A model generated the notes under the pieces. It was not told the DNA's origin and searched no databases. It saw only the letters and a list, made by a program, of their open reading frames with translations. From a virus: DNA of 45,353 nt. A program made the translations under genes and the position numbers. Below are positions 1 to 7,609 of the stretch, one piece after another (position 1 is the stretch's first letter; each line of letters begins with the position of its first letter). Where the stretch lies: the IMG/VR virus record IMGVR_UViG_3300036851_000092, positions 1 to 45,353 of that record; one strand, given 5' to 3'.

Positions 1-127
1 AATGACAATATTAATTGTAACGCGAGATGTGTTCAGTTGCATACATTCACCCCATTCAACCTCTTCGCAAGAGCACCTGTCCCAGAGCCAGCACAAGGGT
101 TTGCAATGGTGCAGTCACTACAATACC
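1..127. repeat. Terminal direct repeat, left copy (circular assembly overlap)
   Basis: Bases 1-127 are identical to 45227-45353. The exact length of 127 and perfect identity are typical of the k-mer overlap left when an assembler closes a circle, so this is probably not a biological terminal repeat. Removing one copy gives a circle of about 45,226 bp. The fibre gene's stop codon and the start of the fibre-tip-like gene lie inside this repeat, so both are read correctly only across the junction. Confidence 0.93.
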
Positions 128-1805
128 CTACTTCTCCATCAGCAGCTAGTACAGTAGCAATATTAACAAAGAGGAAACCTGTATGCTTTATCTTATTATC
201 TATGAGACCATTGCGTACTTTGATGTCACGAAAGGTACCTACCGTACCGTTGTTGATCTCGACAACACCAGCAGTGTTGCGAAATATACCAGTATCCCCT
301 GCTGCCCCTGTACCACCAGTCGTGAACGTTACTCCATCATTGATGAGCACACCAGCGGGGTACAAAACACGGAGATATTCGTTTCCTCCTGATGCTAAGG
401 CAACTCCACCATTTGCAGCAACATCTAAAAAAAACAGGCCAGCATTTGCATAGCTAATAGAGCTAATAGCGGAAGACGTGCGAGAACCCAAATTCGACAT
501 AAGGAATCTTCCACTACCAAGGCTATATGTGTTTAGCCCTTCGTCATAAAACTTCCACCCCGCGGTGCCTGCTCCAGCAATATCAGTGACACACACCTGC
601 CCTGTATCTGCCGGGGCTGTGGTGGGACAGGTGCCTGCGAACAGGGCGATGCCGCCAAGCATGGAGGTGCCGAAGGTGGATGTCCCAATGCCCACATTTC
701 CGACACCAGTTATCGTCATTTTTGTTGTTGCACCACTTCCGCTACCAGTCCCGAATTCTATTCGTCCTGGCACACGAGTTGCACCTGCGTTGCCGTCTTG
801 ATACACAGCGATATATGCTGGGTCATCGCTTATTGTGTTCGTTGCGCTAACACCCTGAAAAGAGATGTTTGCTAAAAATTCGTTGTTGACTGTTGTAGTA
901 AGTGTTCCTATTGTATTGCTTGCTGATTTTAGGAAATTCAGTGCTGGCTTGTGTGTTGAAGTGGCACTGTATGTACTTATATATTGCAATGCACTTGTTG
1001 CTGAATTAGCAACGTCAATACCTCCTCTAGGGACTGTTATTCCAATTCCTAGTCTGTTGTTTGTATCATCCCAGAAAAAGTTTGTGTTGTCCTGACTATA
1101 GATACCAGCAGCACCAGCAAACACGACAGAGCCCTGCGTGAATGCTGTCGCAGTGCCAGTGCCACCATAAGCCACACCTAGTGCATTGGTGAGGTTGAGT
1201 ATCCCTAGCGTCACCATGCTCCCACTGACACTACTCCCTGATACTCCACCAAGCGTTGTCCCATCTATTCTGTACTGTATATTGGTCCCTGTCCCGCCTG
1301 TTGCTGTTACTCCACTGCTACTTGGTACAAAATAGCTCACAAACTGGAGTGCATTAGCTCTTACATTGACACTGCTAACTGTGTTGCTGCTCACAACAGC
1401 TCTGAACCGTAACATGCCACTGATGGGACATCTGAATTGTAGTAGTGTAGTCCCACTAACAGTGGCGCTAGTAGCCTGGACATTATCTTTAGTGTTAACA
1501 CAGATGACATTGTTGTCACTAGCTGTACTACTCCACTTCTTGTCAGGATCACCATAAGCTTGAAAGGTAACAGTACCATCTGCACCTGCTGCTGTACCCC
1601 ACACAGCTACTAGTACAACACTGTACAAGCTAACGTTCATCTCCTGGCCATTGCCATTACCAGCAGTGTCTTGCAGTAGTACAGTACGTAGGTCACCAGT
1701 TGGTTGAGCTACACTAAGCACTGGCCACAGTAACAGTACACACAACAATGATGCTAACTGTTGCTTTAATAGCAGATTAAGGTGTCTTCTTATTAGTCTC
1801 ACCAT
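33..1805 (-). CDS. Tail fibre protein with N-terminal signal peptide
   Basis: A 590-residue predicted fibre. Residues 1-33 look like a Sec signal peptide: a basic n-region (RLIRRH), a Leu-rich core and a cut site after SVA. The rest is Gly/Ser/Thr-rich beta-repeat sequence, including a YGGTGTATAF element near residue 214 and LGIG(T/I) elements near 252 and 373, which are common in phage fibre shafts. The C-terminus carries four cysteines. ATG at 1805 overlaps the upstream gene by 29 bp. Across the circle, the TGA overlaps by 10 nt the ATG of the fibre-tip-like gene at 44816-45268. The family repeats are clear but the receptor is unknown. A signal peptide on a fibre is odd. Confidence 0.8.
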   Translation of the reverse strand: MVRLIRRHLNLLLKQQLASLLCVLLLWPVLSVAQPTGDLRTVLLQDTAGNGNGQEMNVSLYSVVLVAVWGTAAGADGTVTFQAYGDPDKKWSSTASDNNVICVNTKDNVQATSATVSGTTLLQFRCPISGMLRFRAVVSSNTVSSVNVRANALQFVSYFVPSSSGVTATGGTGTNIQYRIDGTTLGGVSGSSVSGSMVTLGILNLTNALGVAYGGTGTATAFTQGSVVFAGAAGIYSQDNTNFFWDDTNNRLGIGITVPRGGIDVANSATSALQYISTYSATSTHKPALNFLKSASNTIGTLTTTVNNEFLANISFQGVSATNTISDDPAYIAVYQDGNAGATRVPGRIEFGTGSGSGATTKMTITGVGNVGIGTSTFGTSMLGGIALFAGTCPTTAPADTGQVCVTDIAGAGTAGWKFYDEGLNTYSLGSGRFLMSNLGSRTSSAISSISYANAGLFFLDVAANGGVALASGGNEYLRVLYPAGVLINDGVTFTTGGTGAAGDTGIFRNTAGVVEINNGTVGTFRDIKVRNGLIDNKIKHTGFLFVNIATVLAADGEVGYCSDCTIANPCAGSGTGALAKRLNGVNVCN

Positions 1806-2085
1806 CTTCGCCTTTCTTCAACAGTGCTAATTGTTGCTTCAATTGTGCAATCTCTGCATCTTTTGTTGCTAGCTGTTGCTGATGTTCTATCTTTTGTCTT
1901 CTATTGTGTGTAAGGTTAGTTACTTGGCAATCAATAAAGTTGTCTAGTTCCTGTTGTAATAGTGAAGGTTGCTGCTGTTGTGGTTGCTGTAGCTGCTCTT
2001 GTCCATGAGATAGTGTTACAATAGCTAATAGTAAGCATACAACAGCATAAGCAGTTATCAGCATCCTCGTTAAGACAATGTGCAC
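1777..2085 (-). CDS. Exported or membrane-anchored Gln-rich coiled-coil protein (spanin-like candidate)
   Basis: A 102-residue protein. Residues 8-28 form a hydrophobic segment ending SHG, fitting a signal peptide or single membrane anchor. A run rich in Gln follows, then a heptad-like coiled coil (about 60-92) and a charged tail. This layout resembles inner-membrane spanin subunits, but no family was recognised. GTG at 2085 has AAGGAG six bases upstream and shares one base with the TAG of the previous gene. It lies directly before the fibre gene. Confidence 0.6.
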   Translation of the reverse strand: MHIVLTRMLITAYAVVCLLLAIVTLSHGQEQLQQPQQQQPSLLQQELDNFIDCQVTNLTHNRRQKIEHQQQLATKDAEIAQLKQQLALLKKGEDGETNKKTP

Positions 2086-2498
2086 TATTTTCTCCTTGGT
2101 GAATATGTAGCGGGCTCAGTGCTGCTACTAGTAGCAGATGCCTTGTCACTTGGTGATTGACTAGTCTGTGCAACTTCCTCAGTAACAGCTTGTTGTGTGA
2201 GTACAGGTTGTACAGGTGCAACGTGCTGTTCAGCTGCTGCTACTGCTGCTACCATAGCATCATCTACTACTAACACTCCATGCTCTAACAAGTACAATAT
2301 ATCCTCTACAATAATCTTATCTCTCCCTTGCAACGCCATGATGACAGCAGTAGCTACTTGCATCCCTTGCATGCTGAGCAGCATACCTTCCATTGGTGTG
2401 ACCTTACCATCGTGCAATGTATTAGCCACTGCTTGTGCTAGCTGTGCTAGTTTCATCTTGATATCGTTTACTAAAGATAGTGCTACTTCATGAGGCAT
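2085..2498 (-). CDS. Hypothetical protein, helical N-half, Ala/Gln/Ser-rich C-half
   Basis: A 137-residue protein of unknown function. The first 90 residues look alpha-helical, with alternating hydrophobic and charged positions. The last 45 are low-complexity (Ala, Val, Gln, Ser, Thr) and end in basic SPRRK. ATG at 2498 follows AAAGGA and overlaps the end of the small gene upstream. Its place in the fibre block suggests a structural or assembly role, which is inference only. Confidence 0.65.
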   Translation of the reverse strand: MPHEVALSLVNDIKMKLAQLAQAVANTLHDGKVTPMEGMLLSMQGMQVATAVIMALQGRDKIIVEDILYLLEHGVLVVDDAMVAAVAAAEQHVAPVQPVLTQQAVTEEVAQTSQSPSDKASATSSSTEPATYSPRRK

Positions 2499-2649
2499 TG
2501 TTGTGTATCCTTTCTCTGTCTTCTCTCACTTGTCTTAATGCTTCTGTACAACCTATCAAACTCTCTTTACTTGCTAACCGTATCTCCTTAGCGAGTTTTA
2601 ACAAGAGTAAATAGTCTTCTTTTGTCCTTGGTATGAAGCTAATCTTCAC
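2488..2649 (-). CDS. Small basic helical protein (53 aa)
   Basis: Read directly from the sequence. GTG at 2649 has AGGAG nine bases upstream, and the frame stays open for 53 codons to TGA, overlapping the next gene's ATG by 11 nt. The product starts VKISFIPRTKEDYLLLLKLA and is a charged amphipathic helix. The overlaps on both sides and the SD support a real gene. Function unknown. Confidence 0.6.
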   Translation of the reverse strand: MKISFIPRTKEDYLLLLKLAKEIRLASKESLIGCTEALRQVREDRERIHNNAS

Positions 2650-2719
2650 TTTGCTTAGCTCCTGCTGCTTTATCAGCTATTTTCTTAGCTTTCTTCTTCC
2701 CTTTGCCTAGGTTAATCAT
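2639..2719 (-). CDS. Lysine-rich mini-protein (26 aa)
   Basis: A 26-codon frame beginning MINLGKGKKKAKKIADKA. Its ATG overlaps the TAA of the previous gene (ATGATTAA) and is preceded by AGGCAGA. The strongly basic composition could bind nucleic acid or a membrane surface. It is supported only by its place in a chain of overlapping genes, so it is a candidate. Confidence 0.4.
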   Translation of the reverse strand: MINLGKGKKKAKKIADKAAGAKQSED

Positions 2720-3023
2720 TCTGCCTATGATCTTGCCATACAGCTTCTGTTTGTCTTTGGGTATTGGCATACTGCTCAACATCCCTCATTCTTTCTATAC
2801 AGTGGATACCATTAGCAGCATAGCCAAGTATATATGCTTCAACGCTTACCTTCATCTCTGGGTACTTAGGTACTGTGCCTTCTTTGAGCGACGTTTTTGG
2901 TAGTTCGAACTTGTGATACCTTGTCAATTTTCTCACACCTAAGTCATGGTACTCTTTGTGTACTTCATCTCTAATTACTTGACATGTCTTAGGAAAGCAG
3001 TATTCAAGTATCTGCCGTAGCAT
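2712..3023 (-). CDS. Hypothetical protein (103 aa)
   Basis: ATG at 3023 has GGAGG five bases upstream, a near-ideal site that overlaps the stop codon of the preceding gene. The product is soluble and charged, with three scattered cysteines and no motif I recognise. It sits between the reductase and fibre genes in one minus-strand operon. Confidence 0.65.
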   Translation of the reverse strand: MLRQILEYCFPKTCQVIRDEVHKEYHDLGVRKLTRYHKFELPKTSLKEGTVPKYPEMKVSVEAYILGYAANGIHCIERMRDVEQYANTQRQTEAVWQDHRQND

Positions 3024-3025
3024 AG

Positions 3026-3421
3026 CTACCTCCGCTTGGTAAACCTACCTTTATTATCCCTCATGCTACGCAGTGCTACAGATGCACCACCATTGAGCAG
3101 AGCTGATGTAAGTGCATCTTCATCTTGAATAGCTCTATCATAACTGTCCAAAATACTCTGCGCTAAGCTTTGTTCTCCTGCTTCATCTGTTTCATACACT
3201 GCTTCGTACACTTGCTTCACTACTTCATTAAACTGTTTGTCTGCTTCTTTATCCACAAATGCTAAGCTAAATGCATACCCTTGCTCTGTAGGCTTCAAGT
3301 CTGTGATTTTCACCCTTTTCTTAAACATGGCCTTATTAAAGTATTGCTCCATCACTTCAGCTATTAATTCAGATGACAGCATGATAACAGTGTCACCTTG
3401 TTGTGCTATTTCAGATGCCAC
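3026..3421 (-). CDS. Hypothetical protein (131 aa)
   Basis: A GTG start at 3421 is preceded by GGGGAG with four-base spacing, so GTG is well supported. The product is acidic and helical in the middle and ends in a basic GRFTKRR tail. No family recognised. Its start codon lies inside the 17-codon frame that resembles the reductase C-terminus, copying the arrangement at the reductase gene end. Confidence 0.65.
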   Translation of the reverse strand: MASEIAQQGDTVIMLSSELIAEVMEQYFNKAMFKKRVKITDLKPTEQGYAFSLAFVDKEADKQFNEVVKQVYEAVYETDEAGEQSLAQSILDSYDRAIQDEDALTSALLNGGASVALRSMRDNKGRFTKRR

Positions 3422-3464
3422 AACTCTCCCCTTTACAACTTTCTCCTTGCTGCAATGTATTCAT
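3411..3464 (-). CDS. Mini-ORF (17 aa) resembling the C-terminal redox tail of the reductase
   Basis: The frame encodes MNTLQQGESCKGESCGI. Its last 13 residues match the reductase C-terminus (HEGENCKGGICGL) at seven positions, including both cysteines of the C-x4-C pair and the following Gly. In both places the second TGT-GG contains the GTG start of the next gene, with the same 11-nt overlap. The SD upstream of this ATG is weak. It may be a translated peptide or only the trace of a duplicated gene junction. Confidence 0.35.
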   Translation of the reverse strand: MNTLQQGESCKGESCGI

Positions 3465-3508
3465 AGTATCTTATAACCTGTTGATACTATCTTCCTTAGG
3501 TACTTCTC

Positions 3509-3700
3509 TTAGTTGCTATTCACCTTATCATAATCTGTAGGGTAGCTTACATTAAAAGTGCCATCTGTCAGTACAACATTCCTTACTGCTGGTATACACT
3601 CTGCTATGAAAGCTGCAATCTTTTCTGCATCTTCGTAGTTGTTACATAGTACTATCCTGTCCTCATTACGATGTCCAGTGTATGTTATTTTATAGTCCAC
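3509..3700 (-). CDS. Hypothetical protein (63 aa) downstream of the reductase
   Basis: The frame is open from 3805, but that start would overlap the reductase by 116 bases. GTG at 3700 has AGGTGG five bases upstream and overlaps the reductase stop by 11 nt, so it is preferred; GTG at 3709 is the alternative. The product has alternating strands and helices (VDYKITYTGHRNEDRIVLC) and no recognised domain. It is co-directional and translationally coupled to the reductase. Confidence 0.55.
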   Translation of the reverse strand: MDYKITYTGHRNEDRIVLCNNYEDAEKIAAFIAECIPAVRNVVLTDGTFNVSYPTDYDKVNSN

Positions 3701-5321
3701 AGATTCCACCTTTGCAATTCTCCCCTTCGTGAAGGCTGCTGTTATTATCCTGTATGACAGTGGAAAAGTCAAGAGGTCGTACTGGTTGATTATCGTGTCT
3801 ACCATCTGGGTAGAATGTGATGCCTCGAAGCTGTGGTAGGTACTTAAGGAGGATAGGTGCTATTTGTTGTTCGATACCAGGTGTATACTGAGGTAAGTTC
3901 ACTGTGCTGCTGATGGCATTGTCTACGAACTGTTGACAGTATGCTTGAAAGGATATCCTCCGTTCGATGCCTTGTGTACTCTGTGACAATGTGTAAGCTG
4001 TATCTATGCTGTCTACTTCATACCCTTGTTGATACAACTTCATCACTACAGGATCAACAACCTTCTCCTGCCGTAAGCCATCATTGTATTGTGCAGTCTT
4101 GAGTGTGTTATATGTGCGTAAGTAAGCTGTATGGAAGATAGGTTCAATGCCTGGTGTAGTGTGACCACCTACTATGCTGATGGTACCAGTAGGTGCTATT
4201 GCTCTTGTGGCTATTGGCCTAGCTACAGATAGCTTGTTACTCCAATGGATAGCAGCATTGTCACAGTTTACTTGCCATGTCTTCATCCATTGTGGCAAGT
4301 CTTGGCTCATCTCAAAATATTCTGTGTAACCGTACGGTAATCCCCTTTGTACAAACCACTCAGCTACTCCCATCAGACCTAACCCTATCCTCCTGTTCTT
4401 AGCTTTCACTTGTGCTACTTTGCTGTGTGGTGTATCGGTGTAGAGCGTATTGCATAGTAGGAATAGTATGGCAAGATTAGTGACATCTGCTAGTTCACTT
4501 AAGCTGTCAATGGCTGCAAAGTTGATGCTACCAAGACAGCAACTGTCACAATCATCTGCTGATATTATCTCTGTGCAAGCGTTCCTTAATATCTGATCAT
4601 CATTATCAAACTGGAAACCTGGATCACCCCATTGACAAGCATGTTGTAACGTGGTAGTAAATGTATCATCTGCTATTCTATGATTGTGTAAGTTACTCTT
4701 TTGTGCTATAGCATCCTGCCATAAGTTGTCAAACCTTACACTTGTATTTGTATGCTGTAAGCTGTCATTACCATTCTTTAACTTAATGAATTCTGCGATG
4801 TCTGCATGATCCCATGCTAAGCTAGCATAAATAGCACCCCGCCTTTCACCACCTTGTCGAGCTGCTGCACCTATGCTGTTAATCATGTGCACTAGTGGTA
4901 TAGGTCCACTGCTTATACCACCACTTCTTGCTAGCTGACTACCATATGGTCTCAGTGCAGAATAGTCAACACCAACACCTCCACCTGACATGAACATCAT
5001 AGTTGCTTTGTATGCTAAGTCAGCCCAACCTTCCCGTGTATCTTCAGCTTGCAAGCAGTAACAGTTATCCGTTTGATGATATGGCCTCCCTGCTTGTGAT
5101 AATATCCTCCCCCCTGGTATAAACTTCCTCTGTGTAATCATCTCACCAATATCTAGCACAATATTCTTTGGTAAGCTACCATTCACTTGTCCTACAACAT
5201 TGTGCACTACTCTGTGTGCAATATCCTCCCATGTTTCTTTCCTCCCTTGTACAGTGTGACTATATCGTAAGTGCATGATATTCTCTGCATAATCTGTAAA
5301 GGAAGGTAAGCTTGCTGTCAT
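3690..5321 (-). CDS. nrdJ: Adenosylcobalamin-dependent (class II) ribonucleotide reductase
   Basis: A 543-residue reductase large chain, making deoxyribonucleotides from ribonucleotides with a cobalamin-generated thiyl radical. Visible elements are the N-terminal substrate-loop cysteines (NCYCL, 87-89), the segment MMFMSGGGVGVDYSALRP (108-124), the catalytic NACTE (N247, C249, E251), cysteines C258/C261/C262 that include the second active-site Cys, the ATRAIAPTGTIS phosphate-binding region, and the C-terminal redox pair C536-x4-C541. No ATP-cone is seen and no small (R2) subunit gene is nearby, which fits class II. It is shorter than the roughly 700-residue class II enzymes. ATG at 5321 follows AAAGGA. 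It is unusually placed in the fibre/lysis block rather than with replication genes. Confidence 0.92.
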   Translation of the reverse strand: MTASLPSFTDYAENIMHLRYSHTVQGRKETWEDIAHRVVHNVVGQVNGSLPKNIVLDIGEMITQRKFIPGGRILSQAGRPYHQTDNCYCLQAEDTREGWADLAYKATMMFMSGGGVGVDYSALRPYGSQLARSGGISSGPIPLVHMINSIGAAARQGGERRGAIYASLAWDHADIAEFIKLKNGNDSLQHTNTSVRFDNLWQDAIAQKSNLHNHRIADDTFTTTLQHACQWGDPGFQFDNDDQILRNACTEIISADDCDSCCLGSINFAAIDSLSELADVTNLAILFLLCNTLYTDTPHSKVAQVKAKNRRIGLGLMGVAEWFVQRGLPYGYTEYFEMSQDLPQWMKTWQVNCDNAAIHWSNKLSVARPIATRAIAPTGTISIVGGHTTPGIEPIFHTAYLRTYNTLKTAQYNDGLRQEKVVDPVVMKLYQQGYEVDSIDTAYTLSQSTQGIERRISFQAYCQQFVDNAISSTVNLPQYTPGIEQQIAPILLKYLPQLRGITFYPDGRHDNQPVRPLDFSTVIQDNNSSLHEGENCKGGICGL

Positions 5322-5340
5322 GAGAGGTATCCTTTGTTAC

Positions 5341-5679
5341 TTATTTGTGTTGCTGTTGTAAAGTGTACCATGCTCTGTGTAACTTTGCACTATCACCATA
5401 GTACACATGTTTCACTAACCAATTATACAGCGCCTTGCCTTTCTCTTCTGGGATACCCTCACTACTAACACAAGCTAACACCATTGCTTGTAGCAGTGCT
5501 TCACTAATGCACACTTGTTGTAGCTGTCTAACCCATCTCCTTTTAATAACTGCTAAGCTATGCTTTCCTTTGCGTGGTAACTGCTGCTGCCACATATACC
5601 CACCAGGAGCATGCCCCACTTGTGTGAGCAAGTTGTCAACCATTTTCACCACAGTGCGTTGATACGGTGTGAGCTGCAT
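5341..5679 (-). CDS. Hypothetical protein (112 aa), first gene of the leftward block
   Basis: A basic, helical product with many Gln, Lys and Arg residues and no recognised family. ATG at 5679 is closely preceded by AAGGAT. It is the promoter-proximal gene of the minus block that continues into the reductase 19 bases later. A role in DNA or RNA binding is possible from composition only. Confidence 0.6.
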   Translation of the reverse strand: MQLTPYQRTVVKMVDNLLTQVGHAPGGYMWQQQLPRKGKHSLAVIKRRWVRQLQQVCISEALLQAMVLACVSSEGIPEEKGKALYNWLVKHVYYGDSAKLHRAWYTLQQQHK

Positions 5680-6068
5680 ATCCTTGACGATACATTGCTA
5701 TGTACATTTCGTCAAATAGATATTTCTTATAACATAGCATGGTCTCATAGATTTTATCTATATTATCTGGTGGGTAGTCCTTTGTTGAGAGAAAAGGACC
5801 GCACCGCGAGGCTGCTCATACTTGGTGAGAGTGGGCTACTTAGTTCATTTAGTCCTGAATGGTACCGTAGTTTGTTAAAAATTAGCATGCAGGTGGTACT
5901 TTACAAATGCTCTCACGGGTGGTATATTGGAGCGTAGCGGCCTAACCTCTCAACTATAAGACCTAAGAATTAAATAAATAATAAAATAATAGTATTGTAT
6001 ATAGTATTAGGTTTTGTAGTTAGGGTTAGGAGGTGTGGAACCTAGGGGAAGAAGGAGGTATAGTACAG
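5680..6068. promoter_or_regulatory. Divergent intergenic region between leftward and structural blocks
   Basis: A 389-bp region between oppositely transcribed genes, so it should hold promoters for both. On the minus strand, TTGACG (rc of about 5709-5714), a 17-base spacer and TATCGT lie just before the first gene; the match is moderate. The plus-strand side has a very AT-rich stretch at 5970-6010. At 5777-5799 GTCCTTT and AAAGGAC form a perfect 7-bp stem with a 9-base loop. A plus-strand open frame runs 5611-5937 but has no SD and was not called. Confidence 0.5.
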
Positions 6069-6437
6069 GTGGCACCTAGTATAAGTAGTATGAGCTATAG
6101 TAGTGATACTAAAGAGATTGTAGCTAGTAAACAGCATATTCAAGCTGAACTGTATAGGTTGTTAACAATGGAAGGTTTCAACGTTAAAGCAGGTGTACCT
6201 ATTCGAGCTGATGGGAGACTTTGTCAAGTGGACCTTGTACTGTATAACAGTAGAGGAGCATATCTGCTCATTGTTGTCAAAAAGTCTACAAAGCCGAGAA
6301 AAACATTTGAGGATACGATGCAGTATGCTAAGTACACATGTATTGGTGTACCTATGAAAGTAGCGAGGGGTATTAGCAGCTTGCACCAGGTAGTACAGGA
6401 GCTAAAACAAGAATACAACGAAGTGAAGGATATTTAA
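6069..6437 (+). CDS. PD-(D/E)XK nuclease-fold-like protein
   Basis: A product of about 122 residues. GTG at 6069 has AAGGAGGT nine bases upstream and is preferred over GTG at 6033. The segment QVDLVLYNSRGAYLLIVVKKS matches the core of restriction-endonuclease-like folds (D, about 15 residues, hydrophobic-x-K). The usual Glu of E-x-K is Val here, so catalytic activity is doubtful. It opens the rightward structural block, ahead of the terminase. The fold call is moderate and the function is not known. Confidence 0.5.
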   Translation: MAPSISSMSYSSDTKEIVASKQHIQAELYRLLTMEGFNVKAGVPIRADGRLCQVDLVLYNSRGAYLLIVVKKSTKPRKTFEDTMQYAKYTCIGVPMKVARGISSLHQVVQELKQEYNEVKDI

Positions 6438-6439
6438 CA

Positions 6440-6709
6440 ATGGCTAACGTGGCAGTACCTATGTTAATACGCATTGAGGATGGCAAGGTATACACGTCTA
6501 GGAGAGCATTGACACTTGAGGAGAGTAAGCGCATAGTTGAGTGCTGTTTAGTGTACAAGGACTATGACAGGGGTAGAAGAGAGAGAAGGTGGCTGGTGAA
6601 GCATCACGGTCAGGTTATTAACAAGGTAGTAGACGAATGGATTAGGTCATTGCAAAGGAGGTTGAAGAACAGCGAACAGATGGAGCTGCAACTACAGGAG
6701 GTGAAGTAG
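6440..6709 (+). CDS. Hypothetical protein (89 aa)
   Basis: ATG at 6440 follows AAGGA, three bases after the previous stop. The product is basic and helical in its second half (WIRSLQRRLKNSEQMELQLQ). Its size and position upstream of the large terminase would allow a small terminase subunit, but no helix-turn-helix is clear, so function is left open. Confidence 0.55.
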   Translation: MANVAVPMLIRIEDGKVYTSRRALTLEESKRIVECCLVYKDYDRGRRERRWLVKHHGQVINKVVDEWIRSLQRRLKNSEQMELQLQEVK

Positions 6710-6711
6710 CA

Positions 6712-7017
6712 ATGGCACAAGGTACACTTGTAGTAGCAAAGGCATTATTGGACTCTCTTACTCCAGATGGTGTTGAACTGATAATGGAGTGGATTAAGGA
6801 TGCTGGTGTATGTACAAAGGTGGAGAATAATATTGCTAATGTTGTGTACAAGTTGGACCATCCAGACTTTCTTGAAGCTTTACAAGACGACAATGGTTAC
6901 TACAGCTTGTACATGAATAAACAATATGATGGTTACAACTTTAACTATGTGATTCAATCATTACACTTTCATAGTGCCATTGATAAGAAGGTACACATTG
7001 TTCGTAGGTATACTTAG
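6712..7017 (+). CDS. Hypothetical protein (101 aa)
   Basis: ATG at 6712 is preceded by GGAGGTGA about ten bases upstream, two bases after the previous stop. The product is acidic with a basic C-terminus (KKVHIVRRYT) and several Tyr/Asn-rich stretches. No recognised domain. It is part of the gene group leading into the terminase. Confidence 0.55.
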   Translation: MAQGTLVVAKALLDSLTPDGVELIMEWIKDAGVCTKVENNIANVVYKLDHPDFLEALQDDNGYYSLYMNKQYDGYNFNYVIQSLHFHSAIDKKVHIVRRYT

Positions 7018-7043
7018 TAACTTTGCAAGGGTGATATTATCAC

Positions 7044-7451
7044 GTGGTATGTATGGGCTACCCCTTTGCTAAGGCTACTGAATGTACTACAGCTAAGTGT
7101 GCAAAGTGTGGTAAGAGGGTACTTGCTGCTTCTGTACACTACAGATATATCAGAGATAAGAAAGCTATCACTGCTGGGTATTATGGTGTACAAGATGAGC
7201 TATTGACTGTAGATAGAATGATCGAGACTTTTTGTAGTAGGCAGTGTGCAAAGCACTTCGCTGATGTTACAGTAACAAATTTTGAAGCAGTATTTGAAGA
7301 GTGCTTGGTAGAGTTGTGTAGTAAAAGGCTACACTCTATGACAAAGGCTAATAGCTACATACACCCTGTATCTGGAAAAGTATTCTGTAGAAAGTGCAGG
7401 GTGATATCAGTGCAGCAAGGCAGATTAAAAAGACGACAGAAGGCATCATGA
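7044..7451 (+). CDS. Zinc-ribbon-like protein (135 aa)
   Basis: Three cysteine pairs are visible: CAKC near residue 19, CSRQC near 64 and CRKC near 117, with an HVH-like histidine between. This suggests a double zinc ribbon. The C-terminus is strongly basic (GRLKRRQKAS). GTG at 7044 is about ten bases from AAGGGTGA; ATG at 7053 is the alternative. It could bind DNA near the packaging genes, which is inference. Confidence 0.6.
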   Translation: MVCMGYPFAKATECTTAKCAKCGKRVLAASVHYRYIRDKKAITAGYYGVQDELLTVDRMIETFCSRQCAKHFADVTVTNFEAVFEECLVELCSKRLHSMTKANSYIHPVSGKVFCRKCRVISVQQGRLKRRQKAS

Positions 7452-7609
7452 AGATATCAGAACTGGTTACACTGCTGCAACAGTTGCAAAAAGAGCATGG
7501 TGATATTAACTGTGTATGTCATGACACTGATTATAGCAGAGATGAGGATGTTAGTCCTGATGTTGTTTTCTATGATGAAGAGTTAAACATTGTAAGGTTC
7601 ATGCCATGA
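7448..7609 (+). CDS. Small conserved-type phage protein (53 aa)
   Basis: The start MKISELVTLLQQLQKEHGD is typical of small hypothetical proteins found in many phages (helix, then acidic strand). ATG at 7448 overlaps the previous TGA as ATGA and follows AGAAGG; the frame is open from 7394, but this start is better. It overlaps the terminase start by four bases. Function unknown. Confidence 0.65.
   Translation: MKISELVTLLQQLQKEHGDINCVCHDTDYSRDEDVSPDVVFYDEELNIVRFMP

Noticed and set aside
5611-5937. Plus-strand 108-codon open frame
   Set aside because: It lacks an SD, overlaps the start of the minus-strand gene and control region, and resembles no protein.
5760-5960. tRNA-like or small RNA gene in the divergent region
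   Set aside because: No anticodon arm or T-arm consensus could be fitted on either strand; only a simple 7-bp hairpin is supported.
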